Assembly (NCBI RefSeq): GCF_008630495.1
Contig: NZ_VWOJ01000003.1
Coordinates: 246,375-310,374 of the forward strand
Source: Alkalicaulis satelles
Lineage (GTDB): Bacteria > Pseudomonadota > Alphaproteobacteria > Caulobacterales > Maricaulaceae
DNA length: 64,000 nt
Direction: 5' to 3'
The translations under genes were made by a program, and so were the position numbers. Numbering within the stretch: the first letter of the stretch is position 1; every line of letters begins with the position of its first letter. Positions 17,787 through 26,402 of the stretch are shown here, one piece after another. The notes below the pieces were generated by a model. The model saw only the letters and a list, made by a program, of their open reading frames with translations. It made no database searches and was not told the DNA's origin.

Positions 17787-17818
17787 ACAAAAGGGGCGGA
17801 CGCCTGCGCGCCCGCCCC
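17787..17818 (-). terminator. Rho-independent terminator after the DUF465 gene
   Basis: Read on the minus strand, a GGGGCGG / CCGCCCC hairpin is followed by TTTTGT, 50 bases beyond the DUF465 stop. Confidence 0.75.
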
Positions 17819-17866
17819 TGGTCTCATCCCGCATGACAGCGGGGGATGATGGCGCTCCGCGCCGCC

Positions 17867-18037
17867 TTACTGGCGCCGGCGGAGCCGCTCTATCTCTTCC
17901 TTGATCTTGAGCTTTTGCTTTTTGAGGGCAGCGAGTTGAAGCGTGTCGGCGGAGGGGTGTTTGAGGGTTTCCTCGATCCGGGCGTCCAGTTGTGAGTGAC
18001 GGGCGTCCAGTTCCTTGATACGCGCTTCAGCGGCCAT
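17867..18037 (-). CDS. DUF465 (YdcH-like) small helical protein
   Basis: A 56-residue coiled-coil protein. The ATG at 18035-18037 has CAAGGAGGCACTT upstream. The family pattern is clear: ELDARHSQLDARIEE, then a short spacer, and LKKQKLKIKEEIERLR, whose KKxKLxIKEEIxRL helix is the DUF465 signature. The function is unknown. A second DUF465 gene lies at 19380 on the other side of ubiX. Its own terminator follows. Confidence 0.85.
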   Translation of the reverse strand: MAAEARIKELDARHSQLDARIEETLKHPSADTLQLAALKKQKLKIKEEIERLRRRQ

Positions 18038-18141
18038 AAGTGCCTCCTTGGCTGGATGGGAGTAGAGTGAACCATCAAACCGGGGTGTTACGCAAATCAC
18101 ATATTGCTCCGGAACCCGGACAATCTGTCACAAGGTAAACC

Positions 18142-18753
18142 ATGACTGACGCATCTCGCCTGGTGGTGGGCATTTCGGGCGCTTCTGGCGTGATCTACGC
18201 CCTGCGCGCGCTCTCGGCGCTGCGTGACCTGGGCGTGGAAAGCCATGTGGTGGCCAGCAAGGCCGCCGAGATGACGCTGAGCTATGAGACGGGCCTGAGC
18301 CCGTCCGTTCTGCGCGAGCGGGCCGATCATCTCTACAAAATGCCCGATGTGGGCGCGCCCATCGCCTCGGGCTCGTTCCGCACGCTGGGCATGCTGATCG
18401 CGCCGTGCTCGGTGCGCACCATGAGCGAAATCGCCACCGGGGTGACCTCCAGCCTGCTCACCCGCGCCGCCGATGTGGTGCTGAAGGAACGCCGCCGGCT
18501 GGTGCTGATGGTGCGCGAGACGCCGTTTCATCTGGGCCATCTGCGCACCATGACCCAGCTCACCGAGATGGGCGCGATCATCATGCCGCCCTTGCCCGCC
18601 TTCTACGCCAAGCCCGAAACGCTCGATGACATGATCGATCAGTCGGTGGGCCGGGCGCTGGACCTGTTCGGGCTGGACTGGACGCCAACACGGCGCTGGG
18701 GCGAGGACATCACCGAAGGCGCACGGCCTGCAGCACGCACCCGCAAGCCATGA
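18142..18753 (+). CDS. ubiX: Flavin prenyltransferase UbiX
   Basis: Makes the prenylated FMN cofactor used by the UbiD decarboxylase in ubiquinone synthesis. The 203-residue protein starts VVGISGASGVIYALRAL, the FMN-binding loop. PIASGSFRTLGMLIAPCS, MSEIATGVTSSLLTRAADV and ERRRLVLMVRETPFHLGHL are the conserved FMN and dimethylallyl-phosphate sites. The next gene's ATG overlaps its stop by four bases. Confidence 0.93.
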   Translation: MTDASRLVVGISGASGVIYALRALSALRDLGVESHVVASKAAEMTLSYETGLSPSVLRERADHLYKMPDVGAPIASGSFRTLGMLIAPCSVRTMSEIATGVTSSLLTRAADVVLKERRRLVLMVRETPFHLGHLRTMTQLTEMGAIIMPPLPAFYAKPETLDDMIDQSVGRALDLFGLDWTPTRRWGEDITEGARPAARTRKP

Positions 18754-19238
18754 ACACGCCCCCGGAGCGATTCTGGGATTTCTCGCTGGCGGTCTATCCG
18801 CGCCCCGGCGTTAAGGACGCCTGCCTGGACCTGCAGGGCGCGGGGCTGGATGTGAATCTGGCGCTGTGGATCGCCTGGCATGGCGCGCACGGGCGCGACG
18901 CCGCCCCCGCCCTGGACGCCGCTATCGCCTTGTCGCGCGACTGGAGCGCGGGCGTGGTCAAGCCGCTGCGCGCGGCGCGCGATGTGCTAAAAACGCCGCC
19001 AGATTACGTCCGGCCAGAGGAGGCCAGGGCCCTGCGCCAGGCCATCCTCGCCACCGAGCTGGAGGCCGAACGCCTGCAGCAAATGGCGCTGGAGCCGCTA
19101 CAGGGCGCCCGGCCATCAGGCCTTGCCCCGCGCGCGCTGACTGAGGACGGGCTCGCCGCCTGCGCGGCCAGGATGAGGCTGGACATAGCGCCGCACTTGT
19201 TTGTCGAATCCGTTTTCGGCGCGCTCGAAAGCGTGTAA
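18750..19238 (+). CDS. TIGR02444/DUF2390 family protein
   Basis: A 162-residue helical protein that begins with FWDFSLAVYPRPGVKDACLDLQ and continues with LDVNLALWIAWHG, the pattern of the TIGR02444 family. It contains no catalytic motif I can name and no signal. It overlaps the ubiX stop by four bases, so co-translation is likely. Function is unknown. Confidence 0.7.
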   Translation: MNTPPERFWDFSLAVYPRPGVKDACLDLQGAGLDVNLALWIAWHGAHGRDAAPALDAAIALSRDWSAGVVKPLRAARDVLKTPPDYVRPEEARALRQAILATELEAERLQQMALEPLQGARPSGLAPRALTEDGLAACAARMRLDIAPHLFVESVFGALESV

Positions 19239-19379
19239 TATCCCTGCATCCTCAAGGGACGGCGCTTGAGGCCGCCAGCCTGGCCCCTCGCCGTCCCGGC
19301 ATTCTCGACCGGTCAGATCAGGCGCGCCTGCCCTGCAGTGCGAAACGCCGTCCTAATTCTGGAGGGACCTATCACAGTC

Positions 19380-19589
19380 ATGGACGGGGAGTTTGACGAA
19401 ACCGCCCTGCGTCAGCGCCTGGATGCGCTGCGTGACGAGCACCGCGCCCTTGATGAGGAAGTGCGCCTTCTGACCATGTGCGGCGTTGTGGACCAGCTCA
19501 AGATCATGCGCCTGAAGCGACGCAAGCTGTCGCTCAAGGACGAGATTTTCCGTCTCGAGGACATCCTCAATCCCGACATCATCGCCTGA
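19380..19589 (+). CDS. DUF465 (YdcH-like) small helical protein, second copy
   Basis: A 69-residue coiled-coil protein. LRQRLDALRDEHRALDEEV and KIMRLKRRKLSLKDEIFRLE match the DUF465 two-helix plan. The start at 19380 lies 14 bases from a GGAGG, rather far, but no better codon exists closer. It is convergent with the HMG-CoA reductase gene. It is longer than the copy at 17867-18037 and has different charges, so the two are not a recent duplicate. Confidence 0.75.
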   Translation: MDGEFDETALRQRLDALRDEHRALDEEVRLLTMCGVVDQLKIMRLKRRKLSLKDEIFRLEDILNPDIIA

Positions 19590-19603
19590 TTTGTCGAGGC
19601 CGA

Positions 19604-20791
19604 TCAGCGATTGCGGCCCAGCCGCTCATGGCTGTCCACCCAGTCGCCCGCCACCACCGCGCCGGCCAGCGAGACCTCTCCGGCCAGCACCGTGGCGGCG
19701 CATATCTCGATAAAGCGCCCCACCTTGCCCTTGCCCCGGCAGCCGAGAATATCGAGGCATTCGCCCTGGGTGGGCAGGCCGGTGCCGCCGCCGAACGTCG
19801 CCACGATCAGGGCGGGCAGGGTGATGGACCAGTAATAGGCCGCGCCGCCCTCCTCCAGCCGCACATAGGTCATGGCCGCATGGCTCTCGGCCACATTGGC
19901 CGCGTCCTGTCCGGTGGCGATGAACAGGGCCGCCAGCGCATTGGCCGCGTGCATGCCGTTATTGGCCGATCCGGCCATCACCGAGCCGGCGAAGGAATTG
20001 AGCCGGGCGCGGAACAGGGCCTCGGCCTCCACGCCCACGCGCGCTTTCAAAAGCTCTGACGGCAGGCGCGCCTCGGCCACCACCCGCGCCCCGCGCGAAT
20101 GCAGCACGTTGAGCTGGGAGTGTTTCTTGTCGGTGTCCATGGCGCCCGACAATGTGTAGCGCGCCCCGCCGGGATGATTGTCCGCGATCCAGCGGCAGGC
20201 CGCGTCGGCGGCCTTGCCCGACATGTTCTGTCCGGCCGCGTCCCCGGTCTCGAAATTGAAGCGCAGATGGAGCATGGGGCCCACGGCGTAGCGTTCGATA
20301 TGGGAGAGTTTGGCCACCGAGCTGGTCGCCTCGGCCGCGGCGCGGATGGGGTCCAGATTCGCGTCCACCCAGCGGGCGAAATCGCGCGCGCCGCGGGCGC
20401 TGTCGAAATGGAAGACCGGCGCGCGCTGCATGTAGCGCTCCACGATGGTGGTGGTCACCCCGCCCGCCTCGGTCAGGATGCGCATCCCTCTGTTATAACT
20501 GGCGATCAAAGTGCCCTCTGCGGTGGCCAGCGGCACATAGACGTCTTCGTCCCGTATGTGCTCGCCGCGAATGCGCAAGGGACCGGCCAGGCCAATGGGC
20601 ACCTGGGCTGCGCCGATGAAGTTCTCGATATTGCCGCGCGTCACCGCCGGATCGAAGGAATAGGCGCCCACATGGGTCAGCCGGGCGCCGCTGCGCGCCT
20701 CGATGAACTCGCGCCGCTCGGCGGCCGCCTCGCGGGTGTGATCGTCATCCTTGCGCCGGGGCACTGGCGCGCGCTGGTCATTGGGTTTCAT
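19604..20791 (-). CDS. HMG-CoA reductase, class I type
   Basis: Reduces 3-hydroxy-3-methylglutaryl-CoA to mevalonate, or runs a related reaction. All four expected catalytic residues can be placed in the 395-residue sequence: Glu near 92 in TAEGTLIAS, Lys near 222 in DTDKKHSQLN, Asp near 296 in ATGQDAANV, and a C-terminal His in VDSHERLGRNR. ENFIGAAQVPIGLAGPL and FGGGTGLPTQGECLDILG match class I, as in archaea and eukaryotes, more than the MvaA class II. No other mevalonate gene is nearby. It lies 12 bases downstream of the sirtuin. Confidence 0.85.
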   Translation of the reverse strand: MKPNDQRAPVPRRKDDDHTREAAAERREFIEARSGARLTHVGAYSFDPAVTRGNIENFIGAAQVPIGLAGPLRIRGEHIRDEDVYVPLATAEGTLIASYNRGMRILTEAGGVTTTIVERYMQRAPVFHFDSARGARDFARWVDANLDPIRAAAEATSSVAKLSHIERYAVGPMLHLRFNFETGDAAGQNMSGKAADAACRWIADNHPGGARYTLSGAMDTDKKHSQLNVLHSRGARVVAEARLPSELLKARVGVEAEALFRARLNSFAGSVMAGSANNGMHAANALAALFIATGQDAANVAESHAAMTYVRLEEGGAAYYWSITLPALIVATFGGGTGLPTQGECLDILGCRGKGKVGRFIEICAATVLAGEVSLAGAVVAGDWVDSHERLGRNR

Positions 20792-20803
20792 CGGCTTGTC
20801 TCC

Positions 20804-21526
20804 TCAGTCTGATCCTGCCAGCCGCCGCACCCAGTCGGGCACGATCTGCGTCGCCGGGCCGTAATGGCGCTCATCGAACAGGGCGCTGACCTCGCCGGGC
20901 TCCAGCGACAGCTCCACCGTCCAGGCGCCCGCCGCCCTGGCTTCCTGCACGAACCCGGCGGCCGGCCAGACCGTGCAGGACGTGCCGATGGCCACGAACA
21001 GATCGGCCCGGGCGAGCGCCTCATAGATCGGATCAAGGCCCAGCGGCATCTCGCCGAACCAGACCACATGGGGGCGAAGCCCGCCGGCATGGCCGCAGGA
21101 CGGGCAGATGCGCGTCAGGGCCAGCGCCTCGCGGTCGGCGAACACATGCCCGCACGCCGTGCAGCGGGTTTTGAGAAGCTCGCCATGCATGTGAATGAGG
21201 CCCGCCGAGCCGGCCTGCTCGTGCAGATCATCAATATTCTGGGTGACCAGGAGAAAGTCGCCCCGGCCCGCCATCATCCAGGCCTGTTCCAGCCCGGCCA
21301 GCGCCAGATGCGCGCCATTGGGCCGGGCGCCGATGAGGTTTTCGCGCCGGGCGGAGTAGAATTCCAGAACCCCATCAGGATCTTCGGCATAGCCTTCGGG
21401 CGTGGCGAGCTTCATGGGATCGAATTTCGCCCATATGCCGCCAACGTCGCGAAACGTGCCCAGCCCGCTCTCTGCGCTGACCCCCGCGCCGGTGAGGATG
21501 ACGATATTGGAAGCCTGATCATTCAT
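20804..21526 (-). CDS. cobB: NAD-dependent protein deacylase, sirtuin class III
   Basis: A 240-residue sirtuin that removes acyl groups from lysines using NAD. LTGAGVSAESGLGTFRD is the NAD pocket, TQNIDDLHEQAGS and HMHGEL supply the catalytic His, and two Cys pairs (CTAC, CPSC) bind zinc. YSARR (Tyr and Arg spaced by two) is the mark of the SIRT5/CobB class, which accepts succinyl and malonyl groups as well as acetyl. It reads into the HMG-CoA reductase gene. Confidence 0.92.
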   Translation of the reverse strand: MNDQASNIVILTGAGVSAESGLGTFRDVGGIWAKFDPMKLATPEGYAEDPDGVLEFYSARRENLIGARPNGAHLALAGLEQAWMMAGRGDFLLVTQNIDDLHEQAGSAGLIHMHGELLKTRCTACGHVFADREALALTRICPSCGHAGGLRPHVVWFGEMPLGLDPIYEALARADLFVAIGTSCTVWPAAGFVQEARAAGAWTVELSLEPGEVSALFDERHYGPATQIVPDWVRRLAGSD

Positions 21527-21676
21527 GAGCGCCAGACTGGCCGGGTGCGGGCAAGCCTGTCCAGTCCCGCCCCCCGGCGCGCCCGTTTGGCGGCGCCATC
21601 AGCTTTGGTGAACGCTTTCTTAACCGCACGCGTTGGACAGTGTGTCCTGAGGCCCATTCTGACTGGGGGAGGCCCC

Positions 21677-22405
21677 ATGCGCATCCGTCCCGGCGATCCG
21701 CTCAGCGCCGCATCCCGCCGCGAACCCGCCAGCTCGGGCCGCGCCGCCGCCACCCCGTCCGTCACGGGGATCGCCAGCGCCCCGCGCGCGCCGGACACTG
21801 CGTCCATCATGGGCGTGCCCGAAGCCGAGCTGACTCCCAATGTCCAGCGCGCCCTGCTCTCGCTCATGGGCGAGGTGGACCAGTTGCGCCGCGAGACCGA
21901 GGCCCTGCGCGCCAAGGTGCGCGATCTGGAAACCCTGGCCGACCACGATGTCTTTCTGCCGGTGCTCAACCGGCGCGCCTTCCTGCGCGAGGTTTCGAAA
22001 GCCCTGGCCCTGGCCGAGCGCCATGACGCGCCCTCCTCACTGATCTTCCTCGACCTCAACGGCTTCAAGGCGATCAATGACTCCCACGGACACGCGGCGG
22101 GCGACGCCGCCCTGCGCGCGGTGGCCGATCTGATCGCCGCGCATGTGCGTGAAACCGATGCGGTGGGGCGCCTGGGCGGAGACGAGTTCGGCATCGTGCT
22201 CACTCTCACCCCCGTCAGCGCCGCAGAACGCAAGGCCGAGGAACTGGTCAGCACGCTGGCGGCCACGCCCATCGTGCACGAAGGCCAGACGCTTCACGTC
22301 GGCGCCGCCTGGGGCGTGCGCGCCCTGGAAGCCGGCATCGGCGTGGACGAAGCCATGGCTGCGGCGGACGCCGCCATGTATGCGCGCAAGGCTGCAACAG
22401 GATAA
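21677..22405 (+). CDS. GGDEF diguanylate cyclase
   Basis: A 242-residue cytoplasmic enzyme that makes c-di-GMP from GTP. A disordered Ala/Pro-rich N-terminus (1-50) and a coiled coil (about 60-90, LMGEVDQLRRETEALRAKV) precede the GGDEF domain. The active site is intact: RLGGDEFGIVL, with an RETD inhibitory site five residues before it, so feedback control is expected. The architecture resembles Caulobacter DgcB, an identity I infer, not prove. The ATG at 21677 has GGGGGAGG upstream. Confidence 0.85.
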   Translation: MRIRPGDPLSAASRREPASSGRAAATPSVTGIASAPRAPDTASIMGVPEAELTPNVQRALLSLMGEVDQLRRETEALRAKVRDLETLADHDVFLPVLNRRAFLREVSKALALAERHDAPSSLIFLDLNGFKAINDSHGHAAGDAALRAVADLIAAHVRETDAVGRLGGDEFGIVLTLTPVSAAERKAEELVSTLAATPIVHEGQTLHVGAAWGVRALEAGIGVDEAMAAADAAMYARKAATG

Positions 22406-22498
22406 AATGCAGGAGTTGCACGCGCCCGGCGCCGTGCTTACTCATGGGCGCTGGACAGGCGCCGCATCCTTGGGGCCTGCAATACTGCAAGCGCCCCA

Positions 22499-23284
22499 AT
22501 GGTTTCCCTTCCCGATTTCCGTCAATACGCCCTGGCCAACAAGATGGAGCTTGAGGCCATCCTCAGCGAGGTCTATGGCGCGCTCATGGCGGGCCAGTCG
22601 GGCTTTCTCATGGTCGATGGCGGCGCTCACAAGGGCTATCACACCTTGCGCATGCTTGATCTGCCGGGCTGCAAGCGGGTGGTCGCCGTGGAAGCCGATC
22701 CGGACATGGCCAGCCGGCTGGAATCCATCCTGAATCGCCAGGCTGCGGGCGATCCGCGCCTGCGCATCGTGCGCAAGGCGCTGCAGCGTGATCCGTCCCT
22801 CACCCGCATCGCCTGGGGGTCTTCCACCAGCCATGAGGGACGCTCGTCCATCCTGTCGGGCAATGACCAGCGCCCGACCATCTGGCACGGCAATACCGAT
22901 ATGGCGTACCGCGAAACCGTATTTGTGGACGCCGCCACGCTTGATCAGGTCCTGATCAGCGAGCGCCTGCCCGTCGGCTTCATCAAGCTGGATCTGGAAG
23001 GGGCGGACCTGCACGCCCTGTTCGGCGCACGCGACACGCTGGCCCAGCACCGGCCCGTTGTGGCGTTCGAGAATTCGGTGCACGCGCCCCAGGTCCACGG
23101 CTTCACCATCGGCGAGGTGGCGGCCTATTTTCACGGGCTGGGCTATGTGGCGCTGGATTTTACCGGCGAGCCGATGACCCCTGACAGCTGGTTCGGCTTT
23201 TTCGAAGCCTTTGCTGCGCCGCGCGAGCAGGTTCAGGCCTTGTCGGGGATATTGAAAGCGGCCCTATCGAAACGAAATCTGTAA
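22499..23284 (+). CDS. FkbM-family methyltransferase (first of two)
   Basis: A 261-residue SAM-dependent methyltransferase. MVDGGAHKGYHTLRML and VAVEADPDM are the SAM-binding strand-loop and acidic end. FIKLDLEGADLHALFGA is the FkbM family signature, and VAFENSVH comes after it. FkbM proteins O-methylate sugars or polyketides. It opens a same-strand row with the GT17-like gene and a second FkbM gene, so it probably modifies a surface glycan. The start codon is ATG at 22499; upstream sequence is non-coding. Confidence 0.82.
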   Translation: MVSLPDFRQYALANKMELEAILSEVYGALMAGQSGFLMVDGGAHKGYHTLRMLDLPGCKRVVAVEADPDMASRLESILNRQAAGDPRLRIVRKALQRDPSLTRIAWGSSTSHEGRSSILSGNDQRPTIWHGNTDMAYRETVFVDAATLDQVLISERLPVGFIKLDLEGADLHALFGARDTLAQHRPVVAFENSVHAPQVHGFTIGEVAAYFHGLGYVALDFTGEPMTPDSWFGFFEAFAAPREQVQALSGILKAALSKRNL

Positions 23285-23306
23285 TCGTGCAGAACCGGGG
23301 CGACTT

Positions 23307-24236
23307 GTGATGCGTGTAGCGTGCCTTCCCATGTTTCAGGAAGTCTGGGCGGCTGAGCTGCAGATCGGCCATCTGTCCCGTCTGATGGACCATATCTTCA
23401 TTTTCGAAGCGACGAAGACTTTCGCAGGCCGCGATAAGTTCATGTATTTCAAAAACTACCGGTCCCAAATGCAATGCGGTCTGGGCAAGACCACCTATGT
23501 GGAGGTCGATGACCTGCCGGACGTGGAACAGACCGCCTATATCGGCTCGGCGGGACGGCCCGCGCCGGAGAACCGCTGGCCGCTGGAGCGGGCCATGCGC
23601 AACGCCGCCCGGCGCGTGATCGGCCACCTGCCTGATGACTGCGTGGTGTATATACTCGATATTGACGAGGTCCTCGCCGAGCCGGTTTTCGAAACGGTTG
23701 ACGCCCGGATTGAAGACAAGCAGGTGATCGCGTTCAGCCTGTTTGACTACAGAGCCTCGATCGCCAGCAGCGGCTTTGTGAAGCAGCCCTTCACAGGAGG
23801 GTATGCCGCCCGCGCGTCAACCTGCAAACGCAATGACATCCATTTCATGCGCCGCTTCATCATCAAGGACGGCAAGACGGTTCCCTCCAATTTCAGGCTT
23901 GCGCTTGAACCTCATGAAAAACACCGTCCTATACATGACTTTATCGAGCCCGATCTCAACAAGCTCGTGATTGAAGAAGCTGGCTGGCATCTCAGTTCAA
24001 TGCATGGCGGCTACCGGCAATATCTGGAAAGCAAGGTCCAGAATTTCGCCCACTCCGAAAGCTGGACCAAGCCCGGCCTGGTGGATGCCCGCGAGGACCA
24101 GTACGCAGCGCTCAAGGCGTTCGTGCTGGCTCAGAAGACGCGTTACGATTATGAAGATATAGACAATAACATACCCGGCTTCATCCGGTCCTACGCTCAA
24201 GAATTCCCCATTCTTCTACAACTAAATCCGGGCTGA
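23307..24236 (+). CDS. GT17-like glycosyltransferase
   Basis: A 309-residue protein with the GT17 plan (the MGAT3 family of beta-N-acetylglucosaminyltransferases). The N-terminal LPMFQEVWAAELQIGHLSRL, HIFIFEATKTFAGRDKFMYF and the metal site VVYILDIDEVLAE (DxDE) match. AGWHLSSMHGGYRQYLESK comes near the end. The start is GTG at 23307 with an ATG immediately after. It is not homologous to the common GT2/GT4 folds. Donor and acceptor sugars are unknown. Codon use shows more A/T than in the neighbours upstream. Confidence 0.68.
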   Translation: MMRVACLPMFQEVWAAELQIGHLSRLMDHIFIFEATKTFAGRDKFMYFKNYRSQMQCGLGKTTYVEVDDLPDVEQTAYIGSAGRPAPENRWPLERAMRNAARRVIGHLPDDCVVYILDIDEVLAEPVFETVDARIEDKQVIAFSLFDYRASIASSGFVKQPFTGGYAARASTCKRNDIHFMRRFIIKDGKTVPSNFRLALEPHEKHRPIHDFIEPDLNKLVIEEAGWHLSSMHGGYRQYLESKVQNFAHSESWTKPGLVDAREDQYAALKAFVLAQKTRYDYEDIDNNIPGFIRSYAQEFPILLQLNPG

Positions 24237-24255
24237 AAAACTCAGGAGACGAGAT

Positions 24256-24996
24256 GTGACTCAAAACACAATGGAAGTCACCGTCACAACACCCCGGGGC
24301 GAGCGGAAACTCACAATCAGGAACACACGCTCGGACGAGGCCGTGGTGTCCCAGACCTTCAAGCAGAAACAGTTCTTGCTGCCCTATACCCACGGCAGAT
24401 GGCTGGACGCGCTGTACAGACAGTATATTGATACCGGGAAACGCCCCCTCATCATTGATGGCGGAGGCAATATCGGCACGGCGGCCATCTGGTTCGCAGA
24501 CCAATTTCCTGAAGCCCATATCGTATCCATCGAACCGGATCACGACAATTTCAAGCTGATCGAGATCAATTGCCAGGGTCTGAAGGTATCGCCGGTTCAC
24601 GCGGCCATTGGGGCGAAGAATGGATGGCTCGTCGTTGTGGACCCGGGCCGCGGCGAATGGGGCTATGTAACCCGCACTGAAGGCGAAGGTGAAAAAGTAC
24701 GCTCCATTACGATGAAAAGTCTTGTTGATGAATTCATCGGCCTGGGGTTTGAGCCCTTTCTTTTAAAGCTGGACATAGAAGGCGCTGAAAAGGATTTGTT
24801 TGAAGGGGAAGCGGACTGGTTTGACAGGTTTCCCTATATCATGGTCGAAACACATGACAGCATGATGCCCGGCCAGGCGTGCAGCCGCTCCTTCCTGAAA
24901 GCGCACACCCGCAAACCACGCGATCTGATTATTCGCGGTGAAAACTGGGTCAGCATAGATACCGGCGTAAAGCCCAGAATTGCCGGATATTTGTAA
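24256..24996 (+). CDS. FkbM-family methyltransferase (second of two)
   Basis: A 246-residue SAM-dependent methyltransferase. IIDGGGNIGTAAIWFA and VSIEPDHDNF are the cofactor loops; FLLKLDIEGAEKDLFEG is the FkbM signature. It is only distantly similar to the FkbM protein at 22499, so this is not a tandem copy. The GTG start has GGAGACGAG upstream. Its base composition (for example TTTTAAAG and TTTGTTTG) is AT-richer than the chromosome around it, a sign of transfer. It converges with a small gene at 25012. Confidence 0.8.
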   Translation: MTQNTMEVTVTTPRGERKLTIRNTRSDEAVVSQTFKQKQFLLPYTHGRWLDALYRQYIDTGKRPLIIDGGGNIGTAAIWFADQFPEAHIVSIEPDHDNFKLIEINCQGLKVSPVHAAIGAKNGWLVVVDPGRGEWGYVTRTEGEGEKVRSITMKSLVDEFIGLGFEPFLLKLDIEGAEKDLFEGEADWFDRFPYIMVETHDSMMPGQACSRSFLKAHTRKPRDLIIRGENWVSIDTGVKPRIAGYL

Positions 24997-25011
24997 GCTC
25001 CGGCGTCCGGC

Positions 25012-25212
25012 TCAAAACTCCCGCCGGATCACCGCCACCTTGGAAAAGTCGATATAGATCGACTGGTTCGGGGTCAGGATGGTGCGCTTTTCCGGAACAC
25101 GCTTTTCAGCAACGAACCGGGCGAAGGCCGCAACCAGGTCATCGGCCTGGATGGCGGTTGTCTCGACCTCAACGGTCGAGCCTGAAACAAGAATGACCTT
25201 GACCAGCGCCAT
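25012..25212 (-). CDS. Small conserved-looking protein, unknown function
   Basis: A 66-residue soluble protein counted from the ATG at 25210-25212 (MALVKVILVSGS); a start nine codons further up is less likely. Beta strands (VKVILVSGSTVEVETT) and one helix (DDLVAAFARFVAEKRV) are predicted by eye, with a closing strand SIYIDFSKVAVIRREF. I recognise no family. It ends next to the glycan cassette, pointing toward it. Confidence 0.5.
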   Translation of the reverse strand: MALVKVILVSGSTVEVETTAIQADDLVAAFARFVAEKRVPEKRTILTPNQSIYIDFSKVAVIRREF

Positions 25213-25337
25213 GTCATACCCCTGAAAGACTTGCAGCAAGGCGCTTGTAAAGCCTGAAAAGTTGTATCGAGCCAGCTGTTGTCCGTGATGCGCGAGCCGC
25301 CGTCAAGCGGCGCAGCGCAAGAAGGCGGCAGACCGGC

Positions 25338-26228
25338 TCAGCCGCCTGACTGATCGAGCAGGGCGCGCAAAATCTCGCGCGCCTGTTCGCCGTGTTCGGG
25401 ATCAGCCAGCGCCATGGCCGCGGCCGCCTGCAGATAGCCGGTCTTGGAGCCGGTATCGAAAATCTCGCCCTCGAAGGGCAAGGCGTGGAACGCGCTTGAG
25501 GCCATCAGGGCCTGCATGGCGTCGGTGAGCTGTATCTCGCCGCCCGCGCCGGGCGTCTGGCGCGAGAGCAGGCCGAAAATCTCCGGCTGAAGGATATAGC
25601 GCCCCGAGATCATGAGCGTGGAGGGCGCGTCCTGCACGGCGGGCTTCTCCACCATGCCGCGCATCTCCACCAGGCGGCCCTTGCGCGCGCCAGGATCGAT
25701 AATGCCGTAATTGGACACCTGCGAGCGCGGCACGTCCTGGACCGAGATGAGATTGCCGCCGCCCGCCTCTGTGTAGGCGCTGACCATGTCCGCCAGGCAG
25801 GAGGGGCGCGAGCGCATGATCATGTCGGGCAGCATCACCGCGAAGGGCTCGTCGCCCACCAGCTCGCGCGCGCACCACACCGCATGGCCCAGGCCCAGCG
25901 GCGCCTGCTGGCGCACGAAGCTGCACGCGCCTGCGGCGGGCAGATCGGCGCGCAGCTCATCAAGCAGGGCGGTCTTGCCCTTGGCCTCCAGCGTCGCTTC
26001 AAGCTCGTAGGCGGTGTCGAAATAATCCTCGATGGCGCCCTTGTTGCGCCCGGTCACGAAGATGAAGTGCTCAATGCCCGCTTCGCGCGCCTCGTCTATC
26101 ACATAGTGAAGGGCCGGGCGGTCGAAGACCGGCAGCATTTCCTTGGGGATCACCTTGGTGGCGGGCAGCACCCGCGTACCCAGACCGGCCACCGGCAGAA
26201 CCGCCTTGCGAACGGGTTTGAAACCCAT
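25338..26228 (-). CDS. galU: UTP-glucose-1-phosphate uridylyltransferase
   Basis: Makes UDP-glucose, the substrate of the UDP-glucose dehydrogenase encoded 3 kb away. The 296-residue protein starts KPVRKAVLPVAGLGTRVLPATKVIPKEMLP, the nucleotidyltransferase loop with the catalytic Arg and Lys. FVTGRNKGAIEDYFD, PLGLGHAVWCARELV and VMLPDMI supply the UTP and metal sites, and MVEKP and GAGGEIQLTDAM close the active site. It is divergent from the GDP-mannose fusion gene. Confidence 0.93.
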   Translation of the reverse strand: MGFKPVRKAVLPVAGLGTRVLPATKVIPKEMLPVFDRPALHYVIDEAREAGIEHFIFVTGRNKGAIEDYFDTAYELEATLEAKGKTALLDELRADLPAAGACSFVRQQAPLGLGHAVWCARELVGDEPFAVMLPDMIMRSRPSCLADMVSAYTEAGGGNLISVQDVPRSQVSNYGIIDPGARKGRLVEMRGMVEKPAVQDAPSTLMISGRYILQPEIFGLLSRQTPGAGGEIQLTDAMQALMASSAFHALPFEGEIFDTGSKTGYLQAAAAMALADPEHGEQAREILRALLDQSGG

Positions 26229-26402
26229 GATCCCCTCCCTGTTGAGCGCCAGGCCGGTCTAGCCCGCAGGGCAGACGGGCGCAAGCGCGCGCCGGCTCCC
26301 CAATCTCTTGCGCCCGCCCCCTTCTGCCCTCAAAGGCAATCAGTTAGAACCGGGTCAGGCGCCTCTGCCGGGGCGTTGCCCTGGGCTGGGGAAGACTCTG
26401 CA

